A stretch of DNA of 64,000 nucleotides. It comes from Bacteroidota bacterium. GTDB lineage: Bacteria > Bacteroidota > Bacteroidia > Bacteroidales > Prolixibacteraceae. The translations under genes were made by a program, and so were the position numbers. Shown here in pieces: positions 10,275 through 21,080 of this stretch. The stretch lies in assembly GCA_023251455.1 (NCBI GenBank), contig JAHEYT010000026.1, positions 1 through 64,000 on the forward strand. Direction: 5' to 3'. How positions within the stretch are numbered: the first letter of the stretch is position 1; each line of letters starts with the position of its first letter. The notes under the pieces were generated by a model. The model worked only from the letters and a program-made list of their open reading frames with translations. It searched no databases and was not told where the DNA came from.

Positions 10275-10676
10275 CTAGATTTGTGCTCCGTTGTCAACCG
10301 TTTTTGCCATGTTTTCGGCTCCTTTGGTAACCTCGCTTTGTACTTCGGTTATTTCTTTTTCGATGTCGCTGGTGTGTTCGTTGATTCCGTCCTGGATATT
10401 ACTTGTCGTTTCTTTTACCCCTTCCTGAATATCGCTGGTGTGTTTTCTTACCCCTTCCTGAATGTCACTCTTGATGTTCGAAACAGTTGATTTAATATCG
10501 CGAATATCGTCGCCAATTCCGCCGCCGCTTTCATTAATTTCTCGCTTAATCTCGTTGGTAGCTTTCTGAAATTCGCGCATGGCCTTTCCCAATGTTTTGG
10601 CAATATCAGGTATCGCTTTCGACCCAAAAAACAGCAAGGCTACAAAAATGATTAATACAATTTCTCCTCCACCCAT
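10275..10676 (-). CDS. tatA: Twin-arginine translocase subunit TatA/TatE family
   Basis: N-terminal TM then FFGSKAIPDIAKTLGKAMREFQKA amphipathic helix; long repeat-rich C-terminus. Confidence 0.9.
   Translation of the reverse strand: MGGGEIVLIIFVALLFFGSKAIPDIAKTLGKAMREFQKATNEIKREINESGGGIGDDIRDIKSTVSNIKSDIQEGVRKHTSDIQEGVKETTSNIQDGINEHTSDIEKEITEVQSEVTKGAENMAKTVDNGAQI
10305..10469 (-). repeat. Five tandem 33-bp units encoding 11-aa repeats in the TatA C-terminus
   Basis: SDIQEGVRKHT / SDIQEGVKETT / SNIQDGINEHT / SDIEKEITEVQ / SEVTKGAENMA, residues 70-124. Confidence 0.85.
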
Positions 10677-10850
10677 AACTTATTTGATTAGATAGTTGGT
10701 CATTTTTCTTAAAACTCAGCAAATATACAAACTTGTCGAGAACAACGGTTGTGGTTGGCAAAAAACTACAAGCAACAATGCGACAATATGCTCAAGGATA
10801 AAAGATGTTTAGGTTTCAGAAATAGCTGGCAGTTTTGTTTTATCGGCTAT

Positions 10851-10906
10851 CCTAAAAAAGAAGCAGGGACTCCATCCACCCAATTGGCGAATGAAGCCCC
10901 TGCTTC
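10851..10906 (-). terminator. Rho-independent terminator for secDF
   Basis: GAAGCAGGG ... CCCTGCTTC stem, followed on the minus strand by CTTCTTTTTTAGG. Confidence 0.7.
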
Positions 10907-10919
10907 AGGAGTTAGACAA

Positions 10920-13901
10920 CTAAACTAGTTGCTTGTTTTTTTTGAATTTTTTTGATTGTCTAATTGTATCGTAAACAATTGGTGCAGCATTAAATACCGA
11001 TGAATAAGTACCTACACCGATACCAATCAAAAGGGCAAAAGTGAAGCCTTTGATTGATGTTCCACCGAAGAGGAAGATGGCGAACAACACGATCAACACC
11101 GTTAACGAAGTACTGAAGGTACGACGAAGAGTTGAATTCATAGCGTGATCCATGGTTTCGGCCAATCCACGTTTTGGATAAAGGTGACGATATTCACGAA
11201 TGCGGTCATAGATAATTACCGTATCGTTGATCGAATATCCGATCACCGTTAATACCGCTGCAATAAATGCCTGGTCAATTTCAAGTGAGAATGGCAGGAA
11301 TCCATATAACAACGAGAAAGCTCCCATGGTGATAATGGCATCGTGAGCCAGGGAAACAACCCCGCCCAATCCATATTGCCAGCTATCGAACCTAACTACG
11401 ATATAGAGGAAGATCAAGACCAACGAGAAGAATACAGCCAAAATAGCATCGCGGGTGAGTTTGTCCGAAATGGTTGGCCCAACTTTCTGAGTACTCAGCA
11501 AGTTAACTTTATTGAAAGTCTCAACAGAAATATCGCCAACAAAGTTGCCTTTTTTAAGTCCTTCGTACAAAAGTGCTTCAACCTTGTCATCCGCATCCGC
11601 AGTAGCTTCTTCAATCATAAAGCCAGTTGTAATACGTACCTGATTGGCATTTCCGTATGTTTTTACATCAGGAGTTGAATTGAAAATAGGAGATAAAGCA
11701 TTTTTGATGTCATCTACTTTTACATCTTTATCGAGACGAACCACATAAGTACGTCCTCCCTTGAAGTCGATACCTTTGTCAAATCCACGAACTGCGAAAG
11801 AAATCAGCGACGCAACAATGAGTATTCCTGAAATCGAATAGAAAAGTTTCCTTTTTTCGATGAATGGAAATTTTACAAAACGCAACCAGTTTTTGGTAAA
11901 ACCAGTGGTGAACGTAATATCCTTGTTTTTTGCTAACTGACGTTCGAAAATCAGGCGGGTGATAAAGATTGAAGTGAATAACGAAGTAACGATACCAATG
12001 ATCAATGTAGTTGCGAAACCTCTGATTGGGCCTGAACCGAAGATGTAAAGTACGATACCTGTTAATAAAGTAGTTACCTGACCGTCGATGATGGCCGAGT
12101 AGGCAGCATTATATCCGTCTAAAACAGCAAGCCGAACAGATTTTCCGGCCAACATTTCGTCCTCCACACGCTCATAGATCAATACGTTGGCATCAACCGC
12201 CATACCCATGGTCAAAACAATACCGGCGATACCAGGCAAAGTTAAAACAGCTCCGATTGAAGCAAGTACGCCAATCAGGAAGAAAACGTTTATAACTAAA
12301 GCGATGTTGGCAGCCAAACCTGCTTTGTGGCTGTAGAAGAATAGCATGTATCCCAATACCAGTAAGAATGCAATACCAAACGACCAGAAACCGCTGGTGA
12401 TTGCTTCTTGTCCCAACGATGGACCAACAACATCTTCAGCAATGATGATGGCTGGTGCAGGCATTTTACCCGATTTCAAGATATTCGCTAAATCCTTTGC
12501 TTCTTCAACACTTTCCAAACCTGTGATTGAAGAGCTTCCACCGGAAATTTCGCCGGTAACATTTGGGTATGAACGAACATAACCGTCCAAAACGATGGCA
12601 ATCGATTTGCCAACATTGTCTTTGGTTAAGCGGGCCCATACTTTGGCTCCTTCGCTGTTCATCCTCATAGTAACTTCAGGACTGCTACCCATATCGGCAT
12701 AATCCTGACGGGCATCGGTAATAACATCACCTTCAAGCGGGGCACGGCCGTCGCGGCCTGTTACTTTGATGGCAATTAAGCGGTAGAATTTTTCTTCTTT
12801 ATCAATTGCTTTGGCAGTCCATCTGAAAGCCAGGTTACGAGGCATCAATGCTCTTACCTGATCCATTTTCAAGTAGCTGTTTACAGTGGCAGTATCTTTC
12901 CACATCGACGTTCCAACAGCAGCGCCCGGATATAATTGGCCCTGTGGTGTAGAGCTTGGCGATAAAATAGAAAACAATGGGAATTGTTTATTCATTTCAG
13001 CGGCTTTGCCAACAGCTGATGTATCGGTCTTTGCACTTTTATCCAGTTCGTTCAGCAAACTATTGCCTGTTGTAGCAGCTTTTGTTGTATCGGCAGTAGC
13101 TGTAGCTGGTTGAGTTTTGATTGATTGAATTTCGGCAATCTTTTGGTTGGCCTGAGCAAGATATTGGTAAACTTCGCTATTGTCGTATGTTTCCCAGAAT
13201 TCGAGGTTGGCAGTTCCCTGTAAAAGTTTGCGAACACGTTTTGGATCGTCAACCCCGGGAAGTTCAACCAAAATACGTCCGGCAGTCTGAAGCTGCTGAA
13301 TGTTTGGCTGGGCAACCCCGAAACGGTCGATACGGGTGCGGATGATCTCGAACGAGTTGTCGATGGCGATTTTTGTTTCAGCCTTTAAAACATCCAATAC
13401 TTCAGCATTGGTCGAGTTGTATTTGACTTTGTCTTTCAAATCGAGCGTGTTGAAAATAGAAGCCAGTTTGCCGCTCGGAGATATTTGTTCGAATGATTTT
13501 CCGAACAAAGTTACGAAGTCATCCTGACTGGTTTTCTGTTTTTCTTTTGCCATCTCTATGGCTTGAACAAACGTTGGATCTTTGCTGAAGTTTGACAATG
13601 ATCTGACGAGGTCGACCACCGAAACTTCCAAAGTAACGTTCATACCGCCCTGTAAGTCAAGACCAAGTCCCAGCTCCAGCGCTTTTACTTCTTTAAATGT
13701 GTATTTACGGATTCCCAGCAAGTTGTAAACGACCTCGCTCGACATTGAATCGAGATACATTTGCTCTTTTTGTTTGTCTCCTTTTGCAAATGTTTTGGCT
13801 GCTTTCTCAACCTGGCTTGCCTTGAAGGTAAACATCAGCTGATACACACAAATCAAAGCAAGGAGGATGGCAAACATTCTAATTGCACCTTTGTTTTGCA
13901 T
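10920..13901 (-). CDS. secDF: Protein translocase subunit SecDF (fused)
   Basis: 993 aa with SecD (GLDLQGGMNVTLEV) and SecF (GFDKGIDFKGGRTYVV) halves. Confidence 0.95.
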   Translation of the reverse strand: MQNKGAIRMFAILLALICVYQLMFTFKASQVEKAAKTFAKGDKQKEQMYLDSMSSEVVYNLLGIRKYTFKEVKALELGLGLDLQGGMNVTLEVSVVDLVRSLSNFSKDPTFVQAIEMAKEKQKTSQDDFVTLFGKSFEQISPSGKLASIFNTLDLKDKVKYNSTNAEVLDVLKAETKIAIDNSFEIIRTRIDRFGVAQPNIQQLQTAGRILVELPGVDDPKRVRKLLQGTANLEFWETYDNSEVYQYLAQANQKIAEIQSIKTQPATATADTTKAATTGNSLLNELDKSAKTDTSAVGKAAEMNKQFPLFSILSPSSTPQGQLYPGAAVGTSMWKDTATVNSYLKMDQVRALMPRNLAFRWTAKAIDKEEKFYRLIAIKVTGRDGRAPLEGDVITDARQDYADMGSSPEVTMRMNSEGAKVWARLTKDNVGKSIAIVLDGYVRSYPNVTGEISGGSSSITGLESVEEAKDLANILKSGKMPAPAIIIAEDVVGPSLGQEAITSGFWSFGIAFLLVLGYMLFFYSHKAGLAANIALVINVFFLIGVLASIGAVLTLPGIAGIVLTMGMAVDANVLIYERVEDEMLAGKSVRLAVLDGYNAAYSAIIDGQVTTLLTGIVLYIFGSGPIRGFATTLIIGIVTSLFTSIFITRLIFERQLAKNKDITFTTGFTKNWLRFVKFPFIEKRKLFYSISGILIVASLISFAVRGFDKGIDFKGGRTYVVRLDKDVKVDDIKNALSPIFNSTPDVKTYGNANQVRITTGFMIEEATADADDKVEALLYEGLKKGNFVGDISVETFNKVNLLSTQKVGPTISDKLTRDAILAVFFSLVLIFLYIVVRFDSWQYGLGGVVSLAHDAIITMGAFSLLYGFLPFSLEIDQAFIAAVLTVIGYSINDTVIIYDRIREYRHLYPKRGLAETMDHAMNSTLRRTFSTSLTVLIVLFAIFLFGGTSIKGFTFALLIGIGVGTYSSVFNAAPIVYDTIRQSKKFKKNKQLV

Positions 13902-14039
13902 TTGTAAAAATTTAAGTTGTTTATTATTAATTATTTAGATTGAATTATTTATTCCTGGATGTAGTTGTCTTGTACATCGTAAGAACATCAAAACCTAAAA
14001 AGCATTGATGTAACAATTTGTCTGACGAGTAATCAGAAA

Positions 14040-14447
14040 TTAAGAAAGCGGAGGTGTGTCGTCGGGGCTGGCATACAGAACCCGGTTAAATGGAAGAGAA
14101 TGAAATGAACACACTGATGGAACAAAGCTCTGTACAGTTTCAGCTTTCATCATCTGAAATGTTCGCAAATTATAATGTTTCAGTAAAAATTTATCCTGAG
14201 AATAGGCAAGGCGAAAACGAATTTGGAAATCGTTGCCGGCAGTCTTTAAGTTGTAGGTTGGCAATTGGTTGCAGAAAAAGACCTTGTTGCTTTCGGCTTC
14301 GTCAGTCGCTGGTTTTTTCCGAACATTGTCGGATAATTTTTGATTGGCGACATGATACAAATCGAATACAGCAGCTCCGCTTACCAGCAAAAGCAGCAGG
14401 CAGATACGCATGATGAAATGTTTCGATATGTATTTTCTCAGGTTCAT
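14040..14447 (-). CDS. Hypothetical membrane-anchored protein
   Basis: 135 aa ORF with one N-terminal TM; no recognised family. Confidence 0.5.
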   Translation of the reverse strand: MNLRKYISKHFIMRICLLLLLVSGAAVFDLYHVANQKLSDNVRKKPATDEAESNKVFFCNQLPTYNLKTAGNDFQIRFRLAYSQDKFLLKHYNLRTFQMMKAETVQSFVPSVCSFHSLPFNRVLYASPDDTPPLS

Positions 14448-14520
14448 TAATTTATTTCAGCCGCCAAATATATTTATTTTTTCTGAATATAATAGTCCCG
14501 ATTTTCTGCTGTCGGACAGA

Positions 14521-14949
14521 CTACCGGATCTGAAATTGTATGATTTTATTTGCATAATCGATTTTGCATTGATGCTGCATCAATATATCGCCGCCCAACA
14601 GACCTGCAATTCGGTACGAAGTGTACTTTCCGTAGATGTCGTTCACATGGTTGAGGTCAATCAGCGCCACTTTCTGCCCGGTAATTTTTACGTCTCCAAA
14701 GCGCAGATAGGTCAGTTTTCCGACCGAGGTTTCCATCATGCCCTGGTTAATGCCGGCACTCTGATAATCTTCCATATCATCCGAATCAATAAGTTCATAA
14801 TGCGAACTTAAGTTTTTATCGAGTACTGTTTTCGAAGCTCCGGTGTCAATAATCCAGCACGAAGGCGATCCATCTTCAAAACTACCTTCAATCAGGATGT
14901 GGTAATTATCGCGTTCAAGTTCAATGATTTGCAGAGGTATTTCGATCAT
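14521..14949 (-). CDS. Retropepsin-like aspartic protease domain protein
   Basis: 142 aa; WIIDTGASKTVLDK active-site motif and AGLLGGDIL second motif. Confidence 0.8.
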   Translation of the reverse strand: MIEIPLQIIELERDNYHILIEGSFEDGSPSCWIIDTGASKTVLDKNLSSHYELIDSDDMEDYQSAGINQGMMETSVGKLTYLRFGDVKITGQKVALIDLNHVNDIYGKYTSYRIAGLLGGDILMQHQCKIDYANKIIQFQIR

Positions 14950-15032
14950 AAATCAGACTAAGTTTCAAATTCCAGAGTTCAATTTTTAAGTTGAACTAAA
15001 TTTTCTATTCCAATTAACTTTAGTAAACGGGA

Positions 15033-15065
15033 TAAAAAAAGCCCCGACGTTTAATGGTCGGGGCT
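15033..15065 (-). terminator. Terminator for mdh
   Basis: AGCCCCGAC/GTCGGGGCT 9-bp stem with T-tract on the minus strand. Confidence 0.85.
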
Positions 15066-15104
15066 CCAAATATAAAGCTTATTGTTTGTTTTGTCTTAAA
15101 AAGC

Positions 15105-16040
15105 TTAAAGGATATTCATTCCGTCAACAACGTCCATGATTTCTTTAACTGAAGCAGCTGATTCAACCAACAAAGCTTGTTCGTCAGCGGTCAAATTAAC
15201 TTCAACGATTTTTTCAACTCCGTTTTTGCCTAATTTAACTGGTACACCAACAAATACATCGTTCAGACCAAATTCACCTTCCATTTTTACACAACATGGG
15301 AAGATACGTTTCTGATCCATTACGATAGCTTCAACCATTTGAGCAGCAGCTGATCCTGGAGCATACCAAGCTGAAGTTCCCATCAGGTTAACTAATTCGC
15401 CACCACCTTTTTTAGTGCGGTCGATGATTTTTGCCAAAGTTTCTTCGTCAAGTAATTCAGTTACAGGAATGCCGGCAACAGTTGTGTAACGAGGTAGTGG
15501 AACCATGGTGTCGCCATGTCCGCCCATCAGCAAAGCCTGAATGTCGCGTGGAGAAACGTCCAAAGCTTCAGCAAGGAAAGCACGGTAACGGGCTGTGTCT
15601 AAGATACCAGCCATACCCAATACTTTGTTTTTGCTTGTTTTTGAAACCGCATAAGCAACGTAAGTCATTACGTCAAGTGGGTTCGAAACAATGATGATAA
15701 TTGCGTTTGGGGAATATTTGATCACGTTTTCAGTAACGCTTTTTACGATACCTGCGTTGATTGAAATCAAATCGTCGCGACTCATACCTGGTTTACGTGG
15801 AACACCTGAAGTGATAACTACTACATCAGAATCGGCTGATTTTGAATAGTCGTTAGTTGCACCAACGGTACGGGTGTCATAATAATTAATGGGAGCAGTT
15901 TGCCATAAGTCCAATGCTTTTCCTTCTGACAATCCTTCTTTAATATCGAGTAGAACTACTTCGCTTACAATGTTTTTTTCAGCTACGATCTGCGCGCAGG
16001 TAGCTCCAACATTTCCGGCACCAACAACTGTTACTTTCAT
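15105..16040 (-). CDS. mdh: Malate dehydrogenase
   Basis: 311 aa; [15 protein letters not shown] Rossmann motif, [28 protein letters not shown]. Confidence 0.95.
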   Translation of the reverse strand: MKVTVVGAGNVGATCAQIVAEKNIVSEVVLLDIKEGLSEGKALDLWQTAPINYYDTRTVGATNDYSKSADSDVVVITSGVPRKPGMSRDDLISINAGIVKSVTENVIKYSPNAIIIIVSNPLDVMTYVAYAVSKTSKNKVLGMAGILDTARYRAFLAEALDVSPRDIQALLMGGHGDTMVPLPRYTTVAGIPVTELLDEETLAKIIDRTKKGGGELVNLMGTSAWYAPGSAAAQMVEAIVMDQKRIFPCCVKMEGEFGLNDVFVGVPVKLGKNGVEKIVEVNLTADEQALLVESAASVKEIMDVVDGMNIL

Positions 16041-16282
16041 AAATTGTATTTTTTTTGATTACTGTTTTTTTAATAGCGATTGCAAAGTTAAAAGGTATTT
16101 TGAATTGGGTGCTTAATTTCATACTGGCTTAACAATTTGGTAAAACAGTCAATCAGTCAATCTGTTATAAGGATATTTTGATGTCGTATTGTTTGATTTT
16201 TACAATTACCTACGTGATGAACAAACTTTAGGTTATAAAAAATATAAACGTTTTCATATAAGCCGAAAAGAGTTATCGTTTT

Positions 16283-16290
16283 TATATTTG
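16283..16290 (+). promoter_or_regulatory. Candidate Bacteroidetes -7 element (TATATTTG) upstream of ppa
   Basis: Exact match to TAnnTTTG about 95 nt upstream of the ppa start. Confidence 0.4.
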
Positions 16291-16385
16291 TCTGAAATTT
16301 AGTTGCACCTTTTCAAATCCATTTGAGTTGTTTAAACTTTTTTTTGAAATAAAGGTTTATATCATCAAAAACTAAAAGATTAATT

Positions 16386-17048
16386 ATGGCTGACAGATTA
16401 TCAGACCCAATAGGCCGATTGATGGGCCTTCGTTATAAATCGCATCCCTGGCATGGAATTTTTATTGGAAAAGATGCTCCTGAAAATGTAGTTGCATTTA
16501 TCGAGGTGGTTCCAACCGATACCGTAAAATATGAGATTGATAAGGAAAGTGGATTTCTCAAACTCGACAGACCTCAGAAATATTCGAATGTTGTTCCAGC
16601 ACTTTATGGATTTATTCCTCAGACTTATTGTGGTGAGCTAGTTGGTAAATTCTGCATGGAGAAGACAGGAAAAACCGGAATTAAGGGTGATGGCGATCCA
16701 ATTGATATCTGTGTTTTGACCGAAAAAACAATTGCTCATGGTGATATTTTGGTTGATGCCCGTCCGATTGGTGGATTCCGAATGATTGACGGTAATGAAG
16801 CAGATGATAAAATTATCGCGGTATTGTCAAATGATGTGGTTTACAGCGAATATAAAGATTTGTCAGACCTTCCGGATATTGTTGTACAACGACTCAAGCA
16901 TTACTTCTTAACGTATAAAGATATGCCCGGAAAAGTGAGTAATACCGAAATTACCCACATTTATGGCGTTGAAGAAGCCCTTGAAGTTATTAATTGTTCA
17001 ATTACTGATTATCATCAGCGCTTTGATAATATTGGCAAATTACTTTAG
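16386..17048 (+). CDS. ppa: Inorganic pyrophosphatase (soluble, family I-like)
   Basis: KYEIDKESGFLKLDRP..., GDGDPIDICVL, DDKIIAV motifs. Confidence 0.93.
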   Translation: MADRLSDPIGRLMGLRYKSHPWHGIFIGKDAPENVVAFIEVVPTDTVKYEIDKESGFLKLDRPQKYSNVVPALYGFIPQTYCGELVGKFCMEKTGKTGIKGDGDPIDICVLTEKTIAHGDILVDARPIGGFRMIDGNEADDKIIAVLSNDVVYSEYKDLSDLPDIVVQRLKHYFLTYKDMPGKVSNTEITHIYGVEEALEVINCSITDYHQRFDNIGKLL

Positions 17049-17193
17049 CAGGCACCGAGATTAATAAAAATATAGTACCTAAGGTCGGGATTGCATAATA
17101 ATCAAGGGCTCACCCTGTCAACCTATCTGTGTGAAACTCGTATATTAATTTACCCCAAATTATTTTGGCGATTAACTTAAAACCAAGGTGATT

Positions 17194-17559
17194 ATGGAAA
17201 AGAGAAAACGTTTGGTTGAAGTCGCAGATTTGGATGCAGTTGCTTATTTTGAAGAAGCTCTTGTGCTTTTTATTGACAGCGAGGATGAGAATGTTCTCAC
17301 ATCTCTTTGCGTTCAGGCTAATTTTGATACAAGGCAGTTTGATCAGGTACAACCTATGAGTGAATACCTGAAATTGAATTCTTATCTCCCCCTTCTAGAC
17401 GTAGACGCTCGTATATCTCAGCGGCAGCGCATCCTGGATGAGATGACCCCAAATGTGATTACTGCCATGCTTAGGGATTTTAATCAAAAAAAAAGGTTAG
17501 CACAGAAAAACATGGCGCATTTGACTGAACAATTCCCAGAGTGGCAACCTGGATTTTAG
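17194..17559 (+). CDS. Hypothetical protein
   Basis: Start set to MEKRKRLVEVADL; soluble 121-aa product; no family recognised. Confidence 0.5.
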   Translation: MEKRKRLVEVADLDAVAYFEEALVLFIDSEDENVLTSLCVQANFDTRQFDQVQPMSEYLKLNSYLPLLDVDARISQRQRILDEMTPNVITAMLRDFNQKKRLAQKNMAHLTEQFPEWQPGF

Positions 17560-17595
17560 TCATTAGCATTTAGGATAGACTTGTGGGAGGGAATA

Positions 17596-18090
17596 TTACT
17601 TTCTTTTAAGATTAAGGTACGAATAGTCAAATCCATTTTTTTCATCCGAATGATCTTCTCTGAAAAATTCTTCCCATTCGGAATAATCAATTTCAGGGAA
17701 ATACACATCAGCATCAAAGTCGCGGTGTACCAGTGTGAGGTATAATTTCCCAGCAAGAGGGTAAAACTGACGGTAGATCATTCCTCCTCCGATAATAAAT
17801 GCTTCCTGCTCATCCTTAACAGCAGCAGCTGCCGCTTCAATAGAAGCTACCATTTCGCATCGCTCAAATTTTTCTTCCGGAATGTCGGAAATCACTATGT
17901 TCCGGCGATTTGGAAGTGCACCTTTGGGTAGCGACAATAAGGTGTTTCGCCCCATAATAACCGGATGGCCTGTAGTGATTTGCTTAAATCTTTTCAGATC
18001 GTTGGGCAGGTGAAAAAGCAAATCGTTGTTTTTACCAATGGCGAAGTTTTGAGCGATGGCAACAATTATCGATATATTTTCGTGTATCAT
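17596..18090 (-). CDS. folA: Dihydrofolate reductase
   Basis: ISIIVAIAQNFAIGKNNDLLFHLPNDLKRFKQIT, GHPVIMGRNT, FIIGGGMIYRQF. Confidence 0.95.
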   Translation of the reverse strand: MIHENISIIVAIAQNFAIGKNNDLLFHLPNDLKRFKQITTGHPVIMGRNTLLSLPKGALPNRRNIVISDIPEEKFERCEMVASIEAAAAAVKDEQEAFIIGGGMIYRQFYPLAGKLYLTLVHRDFDADVYFPEIDYSEWEEFFREDHSDEKNGFDYSYLNLKRK

Positions 18091-18125
18091 TTTCTTTGTT
18101 TGTGTTTAATTTATCGAAGCTTTAT

Positions 18126-18920
18126 TTACACTGCAACAGCTCCCTGAATATGTGGATGTGCCTGATATCCTGTTAATTCAAAATCTTCAAATTTAAAATC
18201 GAAGATACTTTTTACTTCAGGATTAATTTTCATCTGAGGAAGCGGATAAGGTTCGCGACTTAATTGCAGTTTTACCTGCTCCATGTGATTCAGATAGATG
18301 TGTGCATCGCCGAGCGTGTGGACAAATTCGCCAGGTTGCAGATTGCAAACCTGGGCCATCATTAGTGTTAGAAGCGCGTAGGAGGCAATATTAAAAGGTA
18401 CTCCAAGAAAAATATCAGCGCTTCGCTGGTAAAGCTGACACGATAATTTGCCATCGGCAACATAAAACTGTACCAGAAGATGGCAGGGCGGAAGTTTCAT
18501 TTGGTCAATTTGACCCACATTCCAGGCGCTAATCAAATGACGGCGCGAGTCTGGATTGTTTTTAATGCTGTTCACTACCTGAGTAACCTGGTCGATGTGC
18601 CGGCCATCAGGAGTTGGCCATGAGCGCCATTGGTAGCCGTAAACCGGACCCAATTCTCCGTTTTCATCAGCCCATTCATTCCATATCCGAACACCGTTTT
18701 CCTGAAGGTATTTCACGTTGGTATCGCCGGTCAAAAACCAAAGCAATTCGTGTATGATCGACTTTAGATGTAATTTTTTGGTAGTCAGAACCGGAAATCC
18801 TTCTGCAAGGTCGAATCGCGATTGATAGCCAAAAACGCTGATAGTTCCTGTACCTGTACGATCACTTTTTTGAGTCCCATTGTTTATTACATGATTCAGT
18901 AAATCAATATATTGCTTCAT
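18126..18920 (-). CDS. thyA: Thymidylate synthase
   Basis: Start set to [31 protein letters not shown] active-site Cys, C-terminal [13 protein letters not shown]. Confidence 0.95.
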   Translation of the reverse strand: MKQYIDLLNHVINNGTQKSDRTGTGTISVFGYQSRFDLAEGFPVLTTKKLHLKSIIHELLWFLTGDTNVKYLQENGVRIWNEWADENGELGPVYGYQWRSWPTPDGRHIDQVTQVVNSIKNNPDSRRHLISAWNVGQIDQMKLPPCHLLVQFYVADGKLSCQLYQRSADIFLGVPFNIASYALLTLMMAQVCNLQPGEFVHTLGDAHIYLNHMEQVKLQLSREPYPLPQMKINPEVKSIFDFKFEDFELTGYQAHPHIQGAVAV

Positions 18921-19080
18921 TTTATAGCCCTTTGACGTGTTTGTTTTATCCGTCGGCAAGGTAAAAAGTTTTCTCGTGAAATGCCAAATGGATTAAAAAA
19001 AGATCACGGATAGTTTCATCTTCATTTGCAAAACTATCCGTGATTGTATCTGTTCGCGAAACTATAAAACCGCCATGTTG

Positions 19081-20340
19081 TTAAGATACCAAAGACGCAG
19101 TTTCAGGTTTGTGTTTGTATTTGAAAACGATCGGAAAAATGATTGTCAGAACTAAGGCATAACCGGCAAATACATACCAAATTGTTGGCCACGAGCGGCT
19201 GATGAGTTTCCCTCCTTCGCCATATACCGAATAGAAATCGACCACGGCGCCGCTTGCATATCCTCCGAATATGGCTCCCAAACCATTGGTAAGCATCATA
19301 AACAATCCTTGTGCACTGGCACGTATTTCTGGTTTCGCTTCAGTTTCAACGAACAACGAACCTGAAATATTGAAAAAATCGAATGCCATGCCATAAACAA
19401 TCATCGACATAATCAGCAATGGTAGTCCACTTCCAGGGTTGCCTATTCCGAATAACGCGAAACGCAGTACCCAAGCCAACATACTCATAAGCATAACTTG
19501 TTTGATGCCGAATCTGCGCAGGAAAAAAGGAATAGTCAGGATAAACAATGTTTCTGACATTTGCGATATCGATAATAGAATTACAGAATGCTTCACTCCA
19601 AAGGAGTCAGCAAATTCAGGAATATCTTTAAAGCTGCCAATAAACAGATCTCCGTATGAGTTTGTAATTTGCAGCGCTGCGCCTAAAAGCATCGAAAACA
19701 GGAAAAAGATGATCATCTTTCTTGATTTGAACAACACAAGAGCATCAAGCCCAAATGCAGAAAACAAAGATTTTCGCTCGTTTTTTGCTGGTGGACATTG
19801 AGGTAAGGTGAATGAGTACAATGCCATTGCCAAAGAGGCGATAGAACCCACATAAAGCTGAGCATTGGAATTTTTAAAGCCAGACAAGTCGACCACCCAC
19901 ATCGCCACAATAAATCCAATGGTTCCAAAGGTGCGGATTGGTGGAAATACTTTGACGATGTCGTACTTGTGTTCTTCCAACGCATTGTAAGCTACGGTGT
20001 AGTTTAGCGAGATGGTTGGCATGTAGAAAAATAAATTTACCAGCATTGCCCAGTAAACGTGATCGTAATCGGTAACTGTTGAAGCATAAAAAAGCGCCGC
20101 AGAACCCAAAAGATGGCAAATGCCCAGAAGCCGTTCAGCATTGATCCACTTGTCTGCAATGATACCAATGATTCCTGGCATGATGAGCGAAGCAATACCC
20201 AGTGTAGCGAAGATTGAGCCAATTTGCCCACCTTCGAAATTCAGGCTCCTTCCCAAATATCCTCCAAGAGAAATTAACCATGATCCCCAAATGAAAAACT
20301 GGAGAAAACTCATTATGATCAGACGATTCTTGATTCCCAT
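19081..20340 (-). CDS. MFS transporter, nucleoside:H+ symporter (NupG-like) family
   Basis: 419 aa, about 12 TM segments, MSFLQFFIWGSWLISLGGYLG N-terminus. Confidence 0.82.
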   Translation of the reverse strand: MGIKNRLIIMSFLQFFIWGSWLISLGGYLGRSLNFEGGQIGSIFATLGIASLIMPGIIGIIADKWINAERLLGICHLLGSAALFYASTVTDYDHVYWAMLVNLFFYMPTISLNYTVAYNALEEHKYDIVKVFPPIRTFGTIGFIVAMWVVDLSGFKNSNAQLYVGSIASLAMALYSFTLPQCPPAKNERKSLFSAFGLDALVLFKSRKMIIFFLFSMLLGAALQITNSYGDLFIGSFKDIPEFADSFGVKHSVILLSISQMSETLFILTIPFFLRRFGIKQVMLMSMLAWVLRFALFGIGNPGSGLPLLIMSMIVYGMAFDFFNISGSLFVETEAKPEIRASAQGLFMMLTNGLGAIFGGYASGAVVDFYSVYGEGGKLISRSWPTIWYVFAGYALVLTIIFPIVFKYKHKPETASLVS

Positions 20341-20483
20341 AATTCAATGCTTTGAGTTGAGTTGTTTTAGCGGGTTTAAAACTACTAAAATCTACTTGCC
20401 AAAAGGAAACAAGTAATCTAAAACATATTAATTTGAGAAAAAAGTGAGAAGTAGCAAATATGACTGGGGAATCGGAAACTGAC

Positions 20484-21080
20484 TTATTCTTTTATTCTTC
20501 GGTTTATTTCATCACGGATGGCCGATGCCTTTTCGTAGTCTTCGTTCTGGATAGCATGGTCGAGCATTTGATTGAGTTCGCTTGATGTATATTTCTCATA
20601 TTCGTGTTTTCCCCTGATTGGCTCGTCAGTAAGGGGTTGGCTCCATTCTTCCTGATTGTGTTCATTTTCAAATTCGATTACGATACCTGCCCGCTCCAAA
20701 ATATCTTCAGTAGTATAAATCGGGCAGTCGAACCGAAGCGCCAATGCAACAGCATCGGAAGTGCGCGAATCGATTGTAATTTGTTTGTCTTCTCTGACAC
20801 AAACCAGTTCCGAATAGAAAATTCCTTCTTCCAGCTTGTATATAATGACCTCCAAAATCAGAATATCAAACGACGAAGCCATGTATTTAAAAAGATCATG
20901 AGTCAGTGGGCGTGGTGGTTTCAAACCTTCAAGCTGGATAGCGATAGATTGTGCTTCGATTGGTCCTATTATAATAGGTATCCTGCGGTCTCCATTTTCT
21001 TCTGCCAAAACCAGGGCGTATGCTCCTGATTGAGATTGACTTACTGAAAGTCCTAATATATTAAGTTTAATTTTCTCCAT
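20484..21080 (-). CDS. Bifunctional nuclease (DUF151) family protein with C-terminal UVR motif
   Basis: 198 aa; RRIPIIIGPIEAQSIAI and DSRTSDAVALALRFDCPIYTTEDIL; C-terminal LDHAIQNEDYEKASAIRDEINRR. Confidence 0.88.
   Translation of the reverse strand: MEKIKLNILGLSVSQSQSGAYALVLAEENGDRRIPIIIGPIEAQSIAIQLEGLKPPRPLTHDLFKYMASSFDILILEVIIYKLEEGIFYSELVCVREDKQITIDSRTSDAVALALRFDCPIYTTEDILERAGIVIEFENEHNQEEWSQPLTDEPIRGKHEYEKYTSSELNQMLDHAIQNEDYEKASAIRDEINRRIKE

Noticed and set aside
10305-10469. CRISPR-like repeat in tatA
   Set aside because: Contiguous 33-bp tandem units without spacers, inside a coding frame
14410-14811. 133-aa plus-strand ORF
   Set aside because: Overlaps the retropepsin-like gene, which carries the DTGA motif
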